A stretch of 64,000 nucleotides of DNA from Mangifera indica (GCF_011075055.1 NC_058153.1:11656001-11720000), one strand, 5' to 3'; positions 1-12,090 are shown, numbered from the stretch's first letter. The notes: a model not told the origin generated them from the letters alone. Translations and numbers: made by a program.

Positions 1-170
1 CGAATAATATCATCCATAAGAACAATATTATTAGACAAATAAACTAATCTTTATCCTAAAATTTGAGATATAATTACTTAAATTAAGTCAATTCAAATCT
101 AATTCACCTTTAGTTAGAAGTGTTTTCCTGCTTTCATTTACTTCTGTAAAGTGTAATTTATACTATCAAT
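1..170. repeat. Distal upstream flank of a peptide-gene unit
   Basis: This stretch resembles the sequence upstream of other peptide copies (about 14510-14660 and 28930-29060), including the shared phrase AGAAGTGTTTTCCTGCTT. In those units the proximal promoter follows within a few hundred bases. Here the similarity stops near 170 and resumes only near 3980, just upstream of P1. This suggests about 3.8 kb of unrelated DNA now separates the two promoter halves, although no boundary repeats were found. Confidence 0.55.
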
Positions 171-1084
171 AAAAGGTCAAAAATTGATTTTAGTAGATGC
201 AATATCAAGTGACACATTGGGCCACTATTTTCATTTTAATTTCAATTACTACCATTGCAGATTGTATACCAGAGTTCTAACCATTATCCTCTCCTACTTT
301 CTGTTTGCTCTAACTTAGACACTGAAGTCATCTAGTCCTATAAGTGTAATTTATTTATTTCTTCTTTGTAACTTTCAAACGAGGATCTCTCTCAATAAAA
401 AATATGTAACCATTTGTATATATTTTCAATGATTGCTTTAGATGAGTGATCATACTCTCATGCGTTTTATCAATAGTCATCTGATGATGTTGGAAGAGTG
501 TTGAAATTTTGGAAAAGTGGGGCCCGCGAAGTTGGCTTAGTGTGAAAGGATGAAGATTTTTTTGTACATTACCAATGACTGGTTAAACTGTATATGTGGA
601 GATCTCAAGTGGTCCCGCTTAGCGTGCTTTTAGGCAAGTGACATCACCAAACAGCATTTTAAAAATTCCCGAAAGTGGTGTTGATTGATGTTGGATTATT
701 TTGTTTTTTTCCAAATTATAAGGCAGTCCCCGAAGATTGTCAGACTCTTCCTCGTTGATAGCTACATAAAAGTTTTTATACTCCGAATCCTTTTCTTTCT
801 TTTGAAAGTATTTTCAAAGCTATGTTCCATGGTGCAACTGAAATTTTCTAAAAATCTGAGAGGGTAACAGTAATAAAAAAAATGAAAGTTTAAAATGTTT
901 CAATTTTTAAGCTAAAAAATATGAGATTTAATGGTAAAAATAAATATTTTAAAATTTTAAAATAATATAAAATATAAATTTAAATAAAATTAAAAAAACG
1001 ATTTTACCTTTAATAGTAATAATAAAATTTAACAAATAAATAAATATTTAGATTTTTAATAATTAATAAATGAGAAGTTAAGTT

Positions 1085-1120
1085 TACATCAAATCTTGGG
1101 TGAGAAATAGTTGTTTGGCC
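1085..1120. mobile_element. Stray terminus of a Mutator-type MITE
   Basis: The sequence ends in GAAATAGTTGTTTGGCC, which matches the right terminus of the complete element at 27809-28729 (GAAATAGTCGTTTGGCC). No matching left end was found upstream, so this is a truncated or very diverged copy. Confidence 0.4.
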
Positions 1121-2404
1121 TTTTCATTATAAAAAAAGTTTGATGTTAGATGGTTTCTGGCCCCTCTTTGACATGGGATGATTTTGTAATTTTGTTTGCT
1201 TTGCTAGACTGCATTTCTTTTGGTTTTTTCGTCCTCAGATCTTGAGTTAACTTCTCATTTTCGTAAGAACTTTGATAAACATTTAAGAGGAGAAGACTTT
1301 TTATCCTTCACCTAAAGACATTCACTCTGATTTTATTTTTGTTGAGATCCAATTCCCCTTGGATTTATACTTCATTTTGTATATGTGTACCTAGCTTGGC
1401 TGGTTGTCCCTCTTTTTTTGTTGGGCAAGCTAAGCTTGTGTGTTTTTTCCTTCTTGTCATCTGTTTCTTCTTTGCGTATCTCATAAGAGGATCGGTCATA
1501 GTAAAAATAAAATAAATTTGTATAAATTTCCAATGATTGCTTTAGATGAGTGATCATAATTTTTATATTTCACTGCAAAAAATGTAATTTATAAGTTTCA
1601 CCTTGATAAACTATTACATTGTAAAACCCAATTTTGCTAGTAATTGTAAAGAGTAAAATTATATGCACTAAAATTAGACAATCATGCAACAAATCATTAG
1701 ACAATGACTTTGAATAAGATGTCGAATGATATAATTTTTAAAATGTGTCATTTGAGGGACTGACGTCCCTTTTACTGAGACAGACATCTTGTCTTGCACT
1801 TTCAAAATTATAAAATATTTTAGACATGAAAGAATGGGCAAGGGACAAACAAGGGAACGTGTATCCCACCATGTTGACCATCGGTACGGACATCACATGA
1901 TCGTTTTTCAAGCTCAGATGAGCGTCCCTTTGTATTTGAAAAAAATCGTCGAGAGCTCTAAATTTGTAAGGATGTGCATGGGATGAGCAAAAGAGCCGGC
2001 GTCTTATATGGGATGGATGTTCCATATCTGAAAAATTGGAAACATAAATTTTGTTTATCCTTCGATTATAAAAATTTTATATTATGAATTTTATTAACTC
2101 ATTAAATATTAATTAACAACTTTAAACTTAGTTTTGATATACTCATAATATTTAGGGAACCAACATTATAAATCTAGAAAATATGGTGTTTTAGATATTG
2201 ATATAACTTTAGTGTAATTTAACAGGTATTTTCTAATATGTGTATAAATTTGGTAAGTTGATCGATGATTTTTTTTTGTTCAGACAAAAATCCATAAAAC
2301 TTTTCCTCAGTGGTCCATTAAAGGAAAGGTGAATTACCCGCTGCTGGCAAGAGTGCCATGTCTGAATTAATGCTTTGATTAGTAGTTAAGTAATCAACAG
2401 TTGC

Positions 2405-2870
2405 CATGGGACTTTAGATGTGGTCCAAGTTTAAAATTATTTATAAATGTTTAAAATTTTTTAAATCTGTAGAGCCCAAAATAAATGTTTTCTGAAAAAG
2501 TCAGTGAAGCAAAAAATATATATATATATATATATTATTTTAATATCAACCAATTATATTCAAATACGTCACTAAACGAATAAATTTTATGCGATTTAAA
2601 ATGAACATCTTAAGTGAATTTATAATATCAGTTTATTTGTGCATTAATACAAGACAAGTGGGAACACATAAAACGAGGAATTAATATGTCATTCCAAAAT
2701 ATAAAAATCAAACATATTTAGTACAATATATTATTTAATATTAAATCAATGGTGAAAAATTAGTAGTCACAAATTAATTGTGTAGATTTATTTAGATAAT
2801 ATAAGTAAATGTGAAGCTAACACGTGGAGGCTGGATAATATTTTATGTATAAATTAAGATAATAGTTTGT
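2405..2870. repeat. Dispersed repeat A, copy 1
   Basis: This copy aligns by eye with 3415-3945 and 56960-57490. Shared landmarks are an AAAATTATTTATA motif, a TAATATCAAYCAATTA motif, TTATTTGTGCATT, and a closing ACACRTRRAGG-like stretch. An AT run has expanded inside it. There are no coding features, and the element class is unknown. Confidence 0.55.
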
Positions 2871-3310
2871 GATCTAAGTGATATAATTATTTATTTTTTT
2901 TACTTTAAAATCTTTCAAATAAATATTATCACATAGTTTCTACAATTTTTTGTATATGTAATATTATTCTTAAAATTTTTACTTTCTTTTTCTTTTCAGT
3001 TGCTCTTAATTAAATGTTTTTTCTTAGTTGAACATAATTAATATATTTCAATTTTCATATCCCATTAGGATTACCCTTAATTAATCTTTTGTGAGAAATT
3101 TTTCTAATGTGATTTATCATTAATTATGATTTTTAATAAAAATTAATTAAATAGTTTAATGAATAAGTTTAAGTGATCAATAAAAATAAAAATAATATAA
3201 AACACCTAAAATTTTGATTTGGTTAGACGACATTAGTATCAACCGGTTTATTAAACCTTTGAAAGAGTCCAATAACCTATTATTGTTTATTGAAACGAAC
3301 TGATATCAAG
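2870..3310. repeat. Dispersed repeat B, copy 1
   Basis: This segment is colinear with about 25245-25720. Both share GTGATATAATTATTTATTTT, a TTAACTTAATTAATC-like tract, GAATAAGTTTAAGTG/GAATGAGTTTAAGTG and AATAACCTWTTAT in the same order. It may be an old duplicated segment of the array spacer or a transposon remnant. Confidence 0.5.
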
Positions 3311-3414
3311 CCTAATTAAAATCTAATTTGGGAAAATCAAGCCAATTCATATTTGATGCATCTCTAATTGAAAGTTTGAAAATTTTAAATACCAACTCAT
3401 AAAGTGTTTCTGTT

Positions 3415-3945
3415 AATACAATTCATAAGAGGTAGAGACACAATAGTTTCTGTATTTAATATTAAAAAATTCAAGTTTAAAATTATTTATACATAAAAAA
3501 TATTATTTTATAAATTGTGTGAGCTAGAAATAATTGTTTTATGAAAAAAGTGGGTGAATAATAAAATACAGTTTTAATATCAATCAATTGAAAAAACAAA
3601 TTTTATGCTATTTGAAATGAGAATCTCAATGAATTTGTAATTTTAGTTAGGGTAATTTATTTGTGCATTGACACATAAAATAATATTTAATATTAAACTG
3701 TATTTTATTATTCACGCACGATTCTAAAATGTCAAAGAATGTAACATTTTATTTAATATTAAATCAATAAAGAAAAAATTAATAATCACAAATTAATGTA
3801 TGAATTTGTTTAGATTATGTGAGTAAATGTAAAGTTGACACATAAAGGGTGAGATTGTTATTTAACACATAAAATTATATATTTAAATAAAATAATTTAC
3901 ATTTTAAAATTCTCAATAGTAAAAAGATTTTTTTTTTTGGATAAG
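3415..3945. repeat. Dispersed repeat A, copy 2
   Basis: This copy is closest to 56960-57490. Both have GACACAATAGT near the start, GCACGATTCTAAAATGTCAA in the middle and ATTTAACACATAAA near the end. No terminal repeats could be fixed by eye. Confidence 0.6.
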
Positions 3946-4154
3946 TAAAATAAAAGAAAAAAATTCGTTTTACTATTGAAGCTGAAAGATATTGATGACA
4001 AAGAAAGCTTCCTTCCCTCGGTTAATGGCAAATTTTTGGCCCACCTTACCGGCCCGACTCCAAAAGAGAAAATCGGTTCCTAAAGAATTCATTGCCCACC
4101 CAATAATTAGTTTTTAAACGTTGTTCAATCAGTCAAGAACCCCTTTGTCTCTCT

Positions 4155-4160
4155 TATAAA
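4155..4160 (+). promoter_or_regulatory. TATA box of peptide gene P1
   Basis: TATAAA lies 73 bases upstream of the P1 start codon within the phrase CTCTTATAAATTCATTGCAC, which is conserved at P5. The conserved phrase and spacing support a core promoter. Confidence 0.55.
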
Positions 4161-4232
4161 TTCATTGCACCCACCTTTGCCTTGCTTAATATCAAGAAGA
4201 TAACATTTTTTCAGTTTTGTTTATAAGCAACC

Positions 4233-4424
4233 ATGGCTAGTGCAAGATTCGGTGTGTTTTTAGTATCCACGTTGCTCCCTTCCTTTGTGCTTATGTCTTT
4301 CTCTCCAATTAATTCATACACAATCATCCCTTCATTTGAGTTTATTACGGAAGACGAAATTCTTTCCATAATTACTTTGCACATAGACAGTATCACCAAT
4401 TTGATCATACCCAATTTAGGTTGA
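4233..4424 (+). pseudogene. Small secreted-peptide-like gene P1, C-terminus lost
   Basis: This 63-aa ORF starts at an ATG in the strong plant context AAGCAACCATGGC. It has a hydrophobic N-terminus (about residues 1-22, including FGVFLVSTLLPSFVLMSF), then the family region with SFEF near residue 36 and IITLHID near residue 46, and PNLG at the end. In the intact family members the reading frame continues for about ten more residues ending in RMMY. Here the arginine codon after PNLG is TGA, and the homologous tail also carries TAG and TAA. At least two of these changes are C-to-T, as expected of decay at methylated cytosines. The family is not one I recognise. Secretion is inferred from composition only. 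A shortened but functional peptide cannot be excluded. Confidence 0.5.
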
Positions 4425-5200
4425 GTATAGTTAAAGATTTAAATGATATATTTAACCCATGTGCATATCAGTCTCTATGAATTCTCATCATTCTCATGAA
4501 AATACATAATACAATACAATCATACTTTTCCTATGTAAACATTACTTATATATTGTTGTATTTATTATTATATAATGTGTATTTACTTTATCTTCTTATT
4601 TTTGTAATTCTTCTTACTATATTATATCAATAAAACTATATATATCTATTTTAGTACACAAAATATATATATACATTTATATGTGTTCTCATTTGACTAG
4701 ATGATTTTAAATTAAAGATAAAATAACATTCAATCATATGATGACATGTGTATCCAAAGTGGGTATGCATAATATTGTTCATATTATATTGTTATGTAAT
4801 ATGTGCTTGTCTTGTCTTTCTATTGCTATAATCCTCTCTACTATATCATATTGTTATATACAAGATGTGTTTTTCTTATCTTACTATTGTTGTAATCCAA
4901 TCTTCCCTTTTTTTTAAGACGGAGAATCTATAAAATGATATTTTCTACTTTTATTTTTAATACTTTAGGTTGATATAAGTTATTTGAGTTTAAATCGAAC
5001 AAATCGAATATGAAATAAGTAAAATATTGAAATTTGAATTGATTCAATCAAATTTAAAATTAAATTGTATTCGAATCTCAACTAGACAATCTGAAACTAT
5101 CTCTTTTACATTTTTACAATGACTCTTTTTAATTTTAAATCAGTCTTGTTTGGGCATAACCTAAATCGGCTCTAGGCTTTGAAAATTCAAAGAGTTTCGT
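4425..5200. repeat. P1 3' flank and truncated NUP43 5' flank
   Basis: The flank carries the AT-rich block found after every peptide copy: units of about 60 bp built around TATTGTTATRTAATATGTG and TTGTTGTAATCC. It then continues into sequence homologous to the region just upstream of NUP43 (GCATAACCTAAATCGGCTC). Similarity ends near 5190, so the NUP43 copy that should follow is missing. Confidence 0.6.
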
Positions 5201-5299
5201 TGACTTTCCAGGCTAGATCTAGGTTGACTGGTGTTCTAGAGGAGAAAAGAGAGACCGTTAGAGTATAATGATGCTTCTGAAAAGCTTTGTCGTTGGCAA

Positions 5300-5577
5300 T
5301 GGCATCAAATTTGATGTCAAAGATTGAAAGCTAAACCTTAGGGGAGGGGAATGCTATTTTTAAAAATTGGCCTAGGGGGAAATGGTTAGTTTTTAGAGAT
5401 TAGGGAGGAAAATTAGATTAAAATTTTAATTTATTTTTAATATTATATATAAAATAATAATTTTATTTTTTAAACTGTTAATTTTAATTGTTTATAAGTG
5501 GATAAATGAGATTTGTATAGTTAATAGGTGAAAAATGACATTACAACATACTTGGGGTGGAATATTTGCTTTGGCCT
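5300..5577. mobile_element. Truncated Mutator-type MITE (right half)
   Basis: The right end reads GGGGTGGAATATTTGCTTTGGCC, related to the right termini at 28729 and 41179. The sequence immediately right of it, TAATATTAATTAAAAGGAG, is also found uninterrupted at about 13990, so the right boundary is clear. The left end is absent and coincides with the lost NUP43 copy. Confidence 0.45.
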
Positions 5578-6140
5578 AATATTAATTAAAAGGAGTAGTA
5601 CAAGATTGAAATATAATGCAATTTCCATAAAAAGCTTGTTTCCGGGGCCCCACACTCAGCTAAGCTGGGAGACACTAAGAGAAAGCGTCTCTTAGTGTAC
5701 TATTCACTTTAGATATATCATAATTTTTCTCCTGAATTTTATAATTTAAAACATATTTTAATAATTTAATAATTTTATCATAATTTTTTCAAACAATATA
5801 AAATGTATATTCGTATCTAATAATTTCATAATACATTTATATAAGAGCTTCTGCTCAACTCGTACACAATAATGGGTGCAAAGAGAGAGCTGGCTCTATC
5901 TCATACAGTGAAAAGAAAATCATTTCAACTTAAAAGGAATAACACATATTCTTCCAAAAACATGTGAAAATCAGCATGGAGAGAAAATGGGTATCAGAGA
6001 ATATAATTAAAGCGTCATGTAGTAATAATATTAATTAAAAGGAGCACTACAAAGATTGAAATATAATACAATTTCCATAAAAAGCTTGTTTCCGGGGCCC
6101 CTCTGCTCTTCACTCGTGGAAAATTTCAACTAAAACCGAG
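5578..6140. repeat. Peptide-unit upstream block, partly duplicated
   Basis: A block containing TCCATAAAAAGCTTGTTTCC and GGGGCCC occurs twice here (near 5625 and 6075) and again near 14045 and 27510, always upstream of a peptide gene. The first copy is separated from the second by AT-rich sequence and a stretch beginning ATGGGTGCAAAGAGAGAGC, which matches 13864-13950. No coding role is evident. Confidence 0.5.
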
Positions 6141-6369
6141 ACCCACACAAGCTGAGAGACACTGATGACGGAGAAAGTGCCGTCAGTGTCTCCCCATGGT
6201 TAAGACAACTTTGTTGCCCACTTACTATGACATTGTCCCACCGACTATCTAGCTTAAAGATGTTTTTAATCAGTCAAGGACCCCTTTGTCTCTCTTACAA
6301 ATTACCCACCTTTGCCTTGCTTAAGATCAAGAATAAAACATTTTTTCAGTTTTGTTTATATAAGCAACA

Positions 6370-6555
6370 ATGGCTATTGCAAGACTTGGTATGTTTCTCA
6401 CATCCACGTTGCTCCTTTCCTTTGTGTTTATGTCTTTCTCTCCAATTAATTCAAACACGTTCTTCCTTTCACTTGAGTTTACGACCCAAGAAGAATTTCC
6501 TCTCACAATTACTCCACACATAAACATTGTCACCAATTTTACATACCCAACTTAG
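6370..6555 (+). pseudogene. Small secreted-peptide-like gene P2, frameshifted C-terminus
   Basis: This 61-aa ORF is nearly identical to P5 and P6 over its first 50 residues: the hydrophobic segment RLGMFLTSTLLLSFVFMSF, then SPINSNTFFLSLEF, then EEFPLTITPHI. A small deletion around 6540, where P5 and P6 read ACCATGCCC, shifts the frame and stops it early. The correct C-terminal codons are still visible downstream out of frame. The TATA position reads TACAAA instead of TATAAA, so the promoter is also damaged. The start context is AAGCAACAATGGC. Confidence 0.55.
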
Positions 6556-7258
6556 GTCGAGTACAATTGAAGATTCGAATGATGTATTAAACCTACATTC
6601 ATGTCAGTCTTTATGAAATCTCATCATTCTCCTGAAGACACACAGTGCAATACAGTCATAGTCTTCTTATATAAACATTATTTATAATATATTGTAGTTA
6701 TTGTTATATAATATGTGTTTATTTTATCTTCTTATTGTTGTAATTCTTCCTACTGTATTATATTGTTATGTAATATTTGTTTGTCTTATCTTCTTATTGT
6801 TGTAATCTTCTTTATTATATCATATTGTTATGTATAATATATGTTTTCTTTATTTTATTTTTGTTGTAATCTAATCTTTTCTTTTTTCAAAAGAGAGAAT
6901 CTATAAAATGATATTTTTTATTTTTATTTCTAATACTTTATATTGATATAAGTTATTTAAGTTTGAATTGATTCAATCAAATCTAAAATTAAATTATATT
7001 CGAATTTTAACTACACAATCTTAATCTATCCCTTTTACATTCTTGAAGTAACTCTTTTCAATTTTTCAGTAGCTTTGTTTAGGCACAGCCCAAGCCGGCT
7101 CGGGCTCATATGTGGTGTTTTAGGGCATGAAAATCCGGACCTTGCACACTCTGTGCATTGGCTTTTATCTACCCGACCCGATTGATTTGTATTCAAAAGT
7201 ACATTTGCAGTCCCTTTACACTCCCTATGCTCCGCAAAACCCTTCAAAAACGTCAGCA
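6556..7258. repeat. P2 3' flank and NUP43-A 5' flank
   Basis: This is the standard spacer of the duplicated unit. It holds about three AT-rich units of about 60 bp around TATTGTTATGTAATATTTG, then a Phe/Leu-codon-poor AT-rich stretch, then a GC-richer stretch before the NUP43 start. It closely matches 29741-30414. Confidence 0.65.
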
Positions 7259-9760
7259 ATGGCGATAACGAGGCTAGCTGCAACAACCACATCTTCGCAA
7301 ATCCATAAGCTCCCCCAAGCCGCTTATATTGATGCCGTGAAGTGGCTCCCTCCGCTCTCGCCTCTCTCGAAACTCTTTGCTGTTGCCCTCTTTGACACCG
7401 ACGCTTCCACCCCGTCCCTCCAAACCTTCTCCTTTTCCGACCCATCTTCTCCCACTCTTTCCCCTCCCCACTCCCTTTGGACCCCACCTTCTCGAATCTC
7501 CTCTGTCGCCTCCTCCGGCTAGTCCCCCATCCTCGTCGCGGCGACTCTCTCCGGATCCCTCCACTTGCTCTCTGCGGGCCCCTCTGGGCTCGAGTTGCTG
7601 CACGCGGCGGACGATAAGGGGTTTCACGAGGGACCCATTTTAGGAATTGACGTGGCGGAGAGTGCTGGGGTCGTGAGCGTGGGGGAAGACGGGAGGGTCA
7701 ATTTGGTTAATTTCGGTCGTGTCGGTGAGAGTTTTAGGAGGGTCTTTGATGGGGAGGGTTTGGTGGGGGTTTAACGCCGTTAAATGGGCGTCTCCGAGTG
7801 AGTTTGTGACTGGTGGGTATGGATTTGGACTTCAATGGTGGGATATGAGAAGCCCTGGCGGCCCGGTTTCGCAGTTTAAAGGGAACCGGTGAGCTTTGAT
7901 ACTTGTTATTTGAATAGTTCTATTTTTTGTGATCAATTGCTATAATAAAGATTACTTTTTATATATTATAAGTTTTTTGTTAAATTTAGTGTAATTTAAT
8001 GGTACCGGAATTGTCCAATGAGGGCTTCGTTTTTTTTTTTTTCAATTAACATTTGCTTATTAAAGCTGATAATTTTTGCTAGCTGGGTAGCCTTTAAATC
8101 TTTTGAAGTATTTTTGGCATAATTTATATGTTTTTGAGTGCATAAACTCAGTGGGAAGAAATGTTTGGGCTATGAATGGTTAGATGAACCTTTGCTTGTT
8201 GGTTTTTGTTTGCTACTTACATAAGCTTCGATGCTTTTCATTGATTGCTGTGGATCATTGGCTTTTCATGGTGATTTTTGCTCAGGCCTCAAGGAAAATC
8301 TTCGGGGATGGTTCATTCAATTGATATTCATCCATCAAGAAAACACACTCTTCTGGTAAGAACTTTGCCTCATTGTGTTGTAAAACTTTCAGAGTTTGTG
8401 TATGAAATTGGACATTGTAGTTCTAGTTGTCTGTTGCCCCTTCCATTTCTCTTATTTTATACATGTGAAATCTCTGCTGTTTCCTGCACTTTTTTCGTTA
8501 GAATGTTTCCGCTAGTACCCCTTTTGTTGCTCTTCTTAGATGCATAAATTTGCTGCAAGGATTGCATTAAAGTCTAAAATAAATAATGTGATGTGGCCTA
8601 GGGACATTCATACAATGCTTCCGATGATAATATTGAAATTTATGTGTACTTACTAAAGTCCTGTATGATTTAGATGTTATTGAATTACTAAAATGTAATA
8701 AAGTCTTGTATGCTCGTATTACTAGCAGCTTAGCTCCATTATGGTTTTATTATATCAACTAAGGACAGTGGTTGCTTTCCTTTGATTTTATTTTGGATCA
8801 TACAATGAGATGGACCATTTTAAATAGATGTTTTCCCTTGGGTGTCTGCAAGAGAAGAGGCTTTCTATAGTGAAAACCAAGGAATTCTATTGTAGCATTA
8901 GTTATTACTTTTTTCGAATCTAATAGTTATATCTTCATTCAAACTCTGGTTTTATAGTTCAAAAACCATACTGATGTGAAGCCTTAATAGGTTGCCTTTT
9001 ACAGCCCATTTAATGCGTTAAATGGGGATGTCCATTTGATTTACTTGATGATTTTTAAAGCCAGAATCAGCTTTCTTAATGTAACCTAGTATGACAGGTA
9101 TCTCTTGTTTGCTTCAATCTTAAAGCCAGTTTATTAATTCTCTAGTATTTGTAGGCGGGAGGCTCATCAGGTACAATATTTGCCTGGGATCTACGGTGGC
9201 AGCAACAACCACTCATTCTCTCTGGTGTTGGGACTGGAGATGCTGCTGTCCCTTCAATATCTGAAAGTGAGGTTTGGGAGGTTCAGTATGATTGCTATAC
9301 AAAATCCTCAAACATTTCATCTGCTCGAGTATTACCTGCCATGTTCTGCTCAGAGGACGGTATCCTTACTGTTGTTGAACAAGGTATGGCGTTCTTGATC
9401 CAGCCATTGCCTACTATCTCTGTCATTTCTGGCAACAACATGCCCACTTAGACGAGTGAAAATCTTTGGTGTCCCATTATCAGATTGGATAACTATTTCT
9501 ATAATAAATTTTGACTGATCATGTATAAATGCGTAACTGTATAGGTGAAGAACCCACCGAGCTGATGGCCGAACCTTGTGTAATTAACAGTTTTGACATT
9601 GACAAGCAGAACCCCTCTGTAAGACTTTAAAAATGTTTTCTTTTATCTATTTGCTTTTGGGAAGTCTATATAAAAGCCTTTACTGAACACACAAACTTGC
9701 ATGCAGGATGTTATTTGTAGTTTGGAGTGGGAATCTCTGGCAATCGTGATAAGATCATGA
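7259..9760 (+). pseudogene. NUP43: NUP43 copy A, nonsense and frameshift
   Basis: All five exons of the nucleoporin gene are present with standard splice sites: 7259-7888, 8286-8355, 9155-9383, 9545-9618 and 9707-9760. The last four have exactly the same lengths as in the intact copy at 30415. Codon 88 is TAG where the intact copy has CAG, and a run of five G (four in the intact copy) near 7765 shifts exon 1 by +1. The copy therefore cannot make the full WD40 protein. Introns are highly similar to those of the intact gene, so duplication and inactivation look recent. Exon 5 ends in ...IRS where the intact copy ends in ...IRP. Confidence 0.88.
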
Positions 9761-11340
9761 TGTTTATTTTATAATTGGATGTAAAGTGGGGTTAACCCCT
9801 CAGCTTTGAATCTGTTTGCGTTCTTCTTTCTTGGCAATTTACCTAAGAATCAGAGAAATGCCCGGTCTCTTGGTGTAATGTGACTCCATTTTGGCCTTGG
9901 ACGATGAATGGAGTGAGTTCCTGACAGATAACAACTATGATGTGAAATGCAAAGTTGGACAAGCAGTGACATTGATAATTTTGCTTCCTGTTTATTCATG
10001 AATGCAGTTTATATGTTGATTGAATTGCAGAAAAGCTGTCGCTGTGGGTAATTTGATTATATATTTTAACCATTTGATCATGCTTAATGAATGAGAAACT
10101 TGAACAAAAGTTCGGAAAGATGAAAATCATGTAATTGAGTTCTGTAGTTTCAAGATTTGGTACCATTCAAGAAGCTAAGTTTTAAAAGCTAGGCTGGACT
10201 AGCTGGTCGAACCAGTTTGAGCAGGGCCTGGGTTAGTACGGTGGATGTTAATGTTTGCACTTATATTATGTCATTGAATTAGACTGACCGTGATTGATTG
10301 GGCGGCTCACGTTGGGTAGTGAGACTCGAGCTGTCTGTTTGTAAGATGACAAATCTGTTATCAGGTTACTTCGTTTTCTGTTGGATTAATTAATAATATA
10401 TTTAAAATTTTAATTATATTGTTAATATCATATTAACATCATAAGATCAATTGATTGGTAATTCAAGACTCAAATTTGCCTCTTAACCCGAACAACATCT
10501 AGGTTCGAGATTTCCACCAAGAAGTTCTTTAATGGATGTTTTCGCAGCTGCGCCTCAAAAACTTGGAGTACTACATTAAGTTTGAACTTTTTATTCACTT
10601 CTACAATCTTAAGAATTTTAACATAAAATCATAAATACTTGAGTCACTGAAAAATCCAATGAAAGAAGAGAAAAGACCTTAGAATCAATAGGAAAATGAT
10701 TATATATATTTAAAAAATTGAAAAAAATATTTGGGAACAATTCTTCAAATATTATGGTGAAATTAAAAAAAATCATAAAATTGTTCATGATTGGCAATAA
10801 AAGGTAGTTTCGAGTCAAGTTTACTCACGCTTGATTTAGTATTTGGCTCAAACAAATCCAAACTTAAATTAGATTGTATTAACTGTTGAGTTAACTCGAA
10901 TAAATCAAATTATCGATAAATCTATCTTTTCTAACAATTTTTTTGTCAATAGTGGCAGTAGATGCATCTTTTTTGGCTTCCTTTTAGATAATTACTCATA
11001 ATCATCATCTTTGATGACACTTATTTAAGAGACATCAATCGGTTGGCCTGACTCGAAGCCTTGGAAAATAGCTCAGTTTAGTACTGTAATGTGTTGAGCC
11101 CCACCGATGAGTCTTCTGGATAGGTCGTGGCCCTAGACACAAGGCTCGTGGTAAGGTTGACCCGGTCCAATACTATTTACATAATATTAAAAAAATTAAT
11201 TAAATAATTAATAATTATAATATTAAAAGTTAATTTTTTTATTAAATTTAATGAGCCAACTCGGCTCAACCCATATATATTGGGTTTGGGCAATGGGCCT
11301 TATACATCTCATAAGCCACCCCGCTCTGAAGGTTTGATAT
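9761..11340. repeat. NUP43 3' flank, shared with 32902-34520
   Basis: This stretch holds no gene. It is colinear with the flank of the intact NUP43 copy (32902-34520) and in part with 46558-47050 and 62890-63700. The first 400 bases are probably the 3' untranslated region, because they follow directly on the stop codon and are conserved in every copy. Confidence 0.65.
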
Positions 11341-11649
11341 TGTATGTCTAGAGGTAAATTATAATTTTTAAATATGTTAAGAGTGTTTATAAGTTTAAAA
11401 AATTAATTTATGAGTTTTCAAAATCTTGTTAAGAGTTAAACTGTAATATTTAAAATGTTTGACTCTGATATATAAAAAAGTTGTTTTCTAATTTTCTTTT
11501 TAAATTTATTGATGATAAAATTATTATTCTATTCATATACAATTAGTTTTTTTAAAATGTAGTTAAATTTTAGGTAAAAATATGCTATTTATGCGGCATA
11601 AGGGTGGATAGTGTTTGTCAAGAAAACCTTTGGTGAGACTGGTTATTAT

Positions 11650-11800
11650 CCTACAATCTCTTTTGCTTTTAAAATCTCTTCCGCTTTTAAAATCCTTTTG
11701 CTTTTAAAATCTTTTTCTTCTACGATCTCTTTGTTCTTTCTCTCTGCTGTATAAGCAAAACCCACTTTCTCTCCCTCTCTTGTGCTATATAAGCAAAACC
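11650..11800 (+). promoter_or_regulatory. P3 promoter with tandem repeats and two TATA boxes
   Basis: About four imperfect units of about 20 bp (AAAATCTCTTCCGCTTTT-like) run from 11656 to 11722. They are followed by a 38-bp direct duplication that places TATAAGCAAAACCCAC at both 11750 and 11788. Both TATA-like boxes lie upstream of the P3 ATG at 11869. Confidence 0.5.
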
Positions 11801-11868
11801 CACCCTTCCCTTGCTTAATACCAACAACAACGCTTTACTTTTTCTTCAGTATTGTTTATAAGCCAAAA

Positions 11869-12090
11869 ATGCCTACTGGGAGATTCGCTCTATTTCTGGT
11901 AATCTCATTTATCCTCTCCTTTGTGTTAATATATTTGTCTCCTCCTACTCTAATTACTTCATACAGATTCTCTTTTTCATTTGAGTTTATGAGTGAAGGA
12001 GAAGCTCCTCCTATAATTACTCTATACATAGACACCGTCATTAGTTTGCCTATGCCCAATCTAGGTCGTCAACTACAACTGAAGATCTGA
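11869..12090 (+). CDS. Small secreted-peptide-like protein P3
   Basis: This 73-aa, one-exon ORF is a diverged member of the peptide family. Residues 1-24 form a hydrophobic segment (FALFLVISFILSFVLIYLSP) typical of a signal peptide. The family core follows: YRFSFSFEF, GEAPPIITLYID and PMPNLG. The end is QLQLKI, without the final RMMY of P5-P7. The in-frame ATG at 11869 (context CAAAAATGCC) aligns with the start of all other copies. An earlier in-frame ATG at 11782 lies in the promoter region and was not chosen. The family and function are unknown. Export from the cell is an inference from the N-terminus. Confidence 0.55.
   Translation: MPTGRFALFLVISFILSFVLIYLSPPTLITSYRFSFSFEFMSEGEAPPIITLYIDTVISLPMPNLGRQLQLKI

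Larger units (their letters stand above)
171..3970. other. Gene-free AT-rich spacer with decayed repeats
   Basis: I see no supported gene here. The spacer contains a stray Mutator-type terminus near 1120, copies of a dispersed repeat at about 2405-2870 and 3415-3945, a segment at 2870-3310 shared with 25245-25720, and a short AT dinucleotide run near 2515. Short ORFs on both strands at 1738-2025 overlap each other and show no recognisable domain. Confidence 0.5.

Noticed and set aside
1738..2025. Overlapping ORFs on both strands near 1.8-2.0 kb
   Set aside because: They have no domain, no start context and no second copy in the window. Chance openness is sufficient.
7035..7627. Long Arg/Gly/Glu-rich ORFs antisense to NUP43 exon 1 (also at 20120-20854, 30320-30783, 60437-60969)
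   Set aside because: They are mirror frames of a GC-rich exon and change with every indel between copies. No family or start context supports them.
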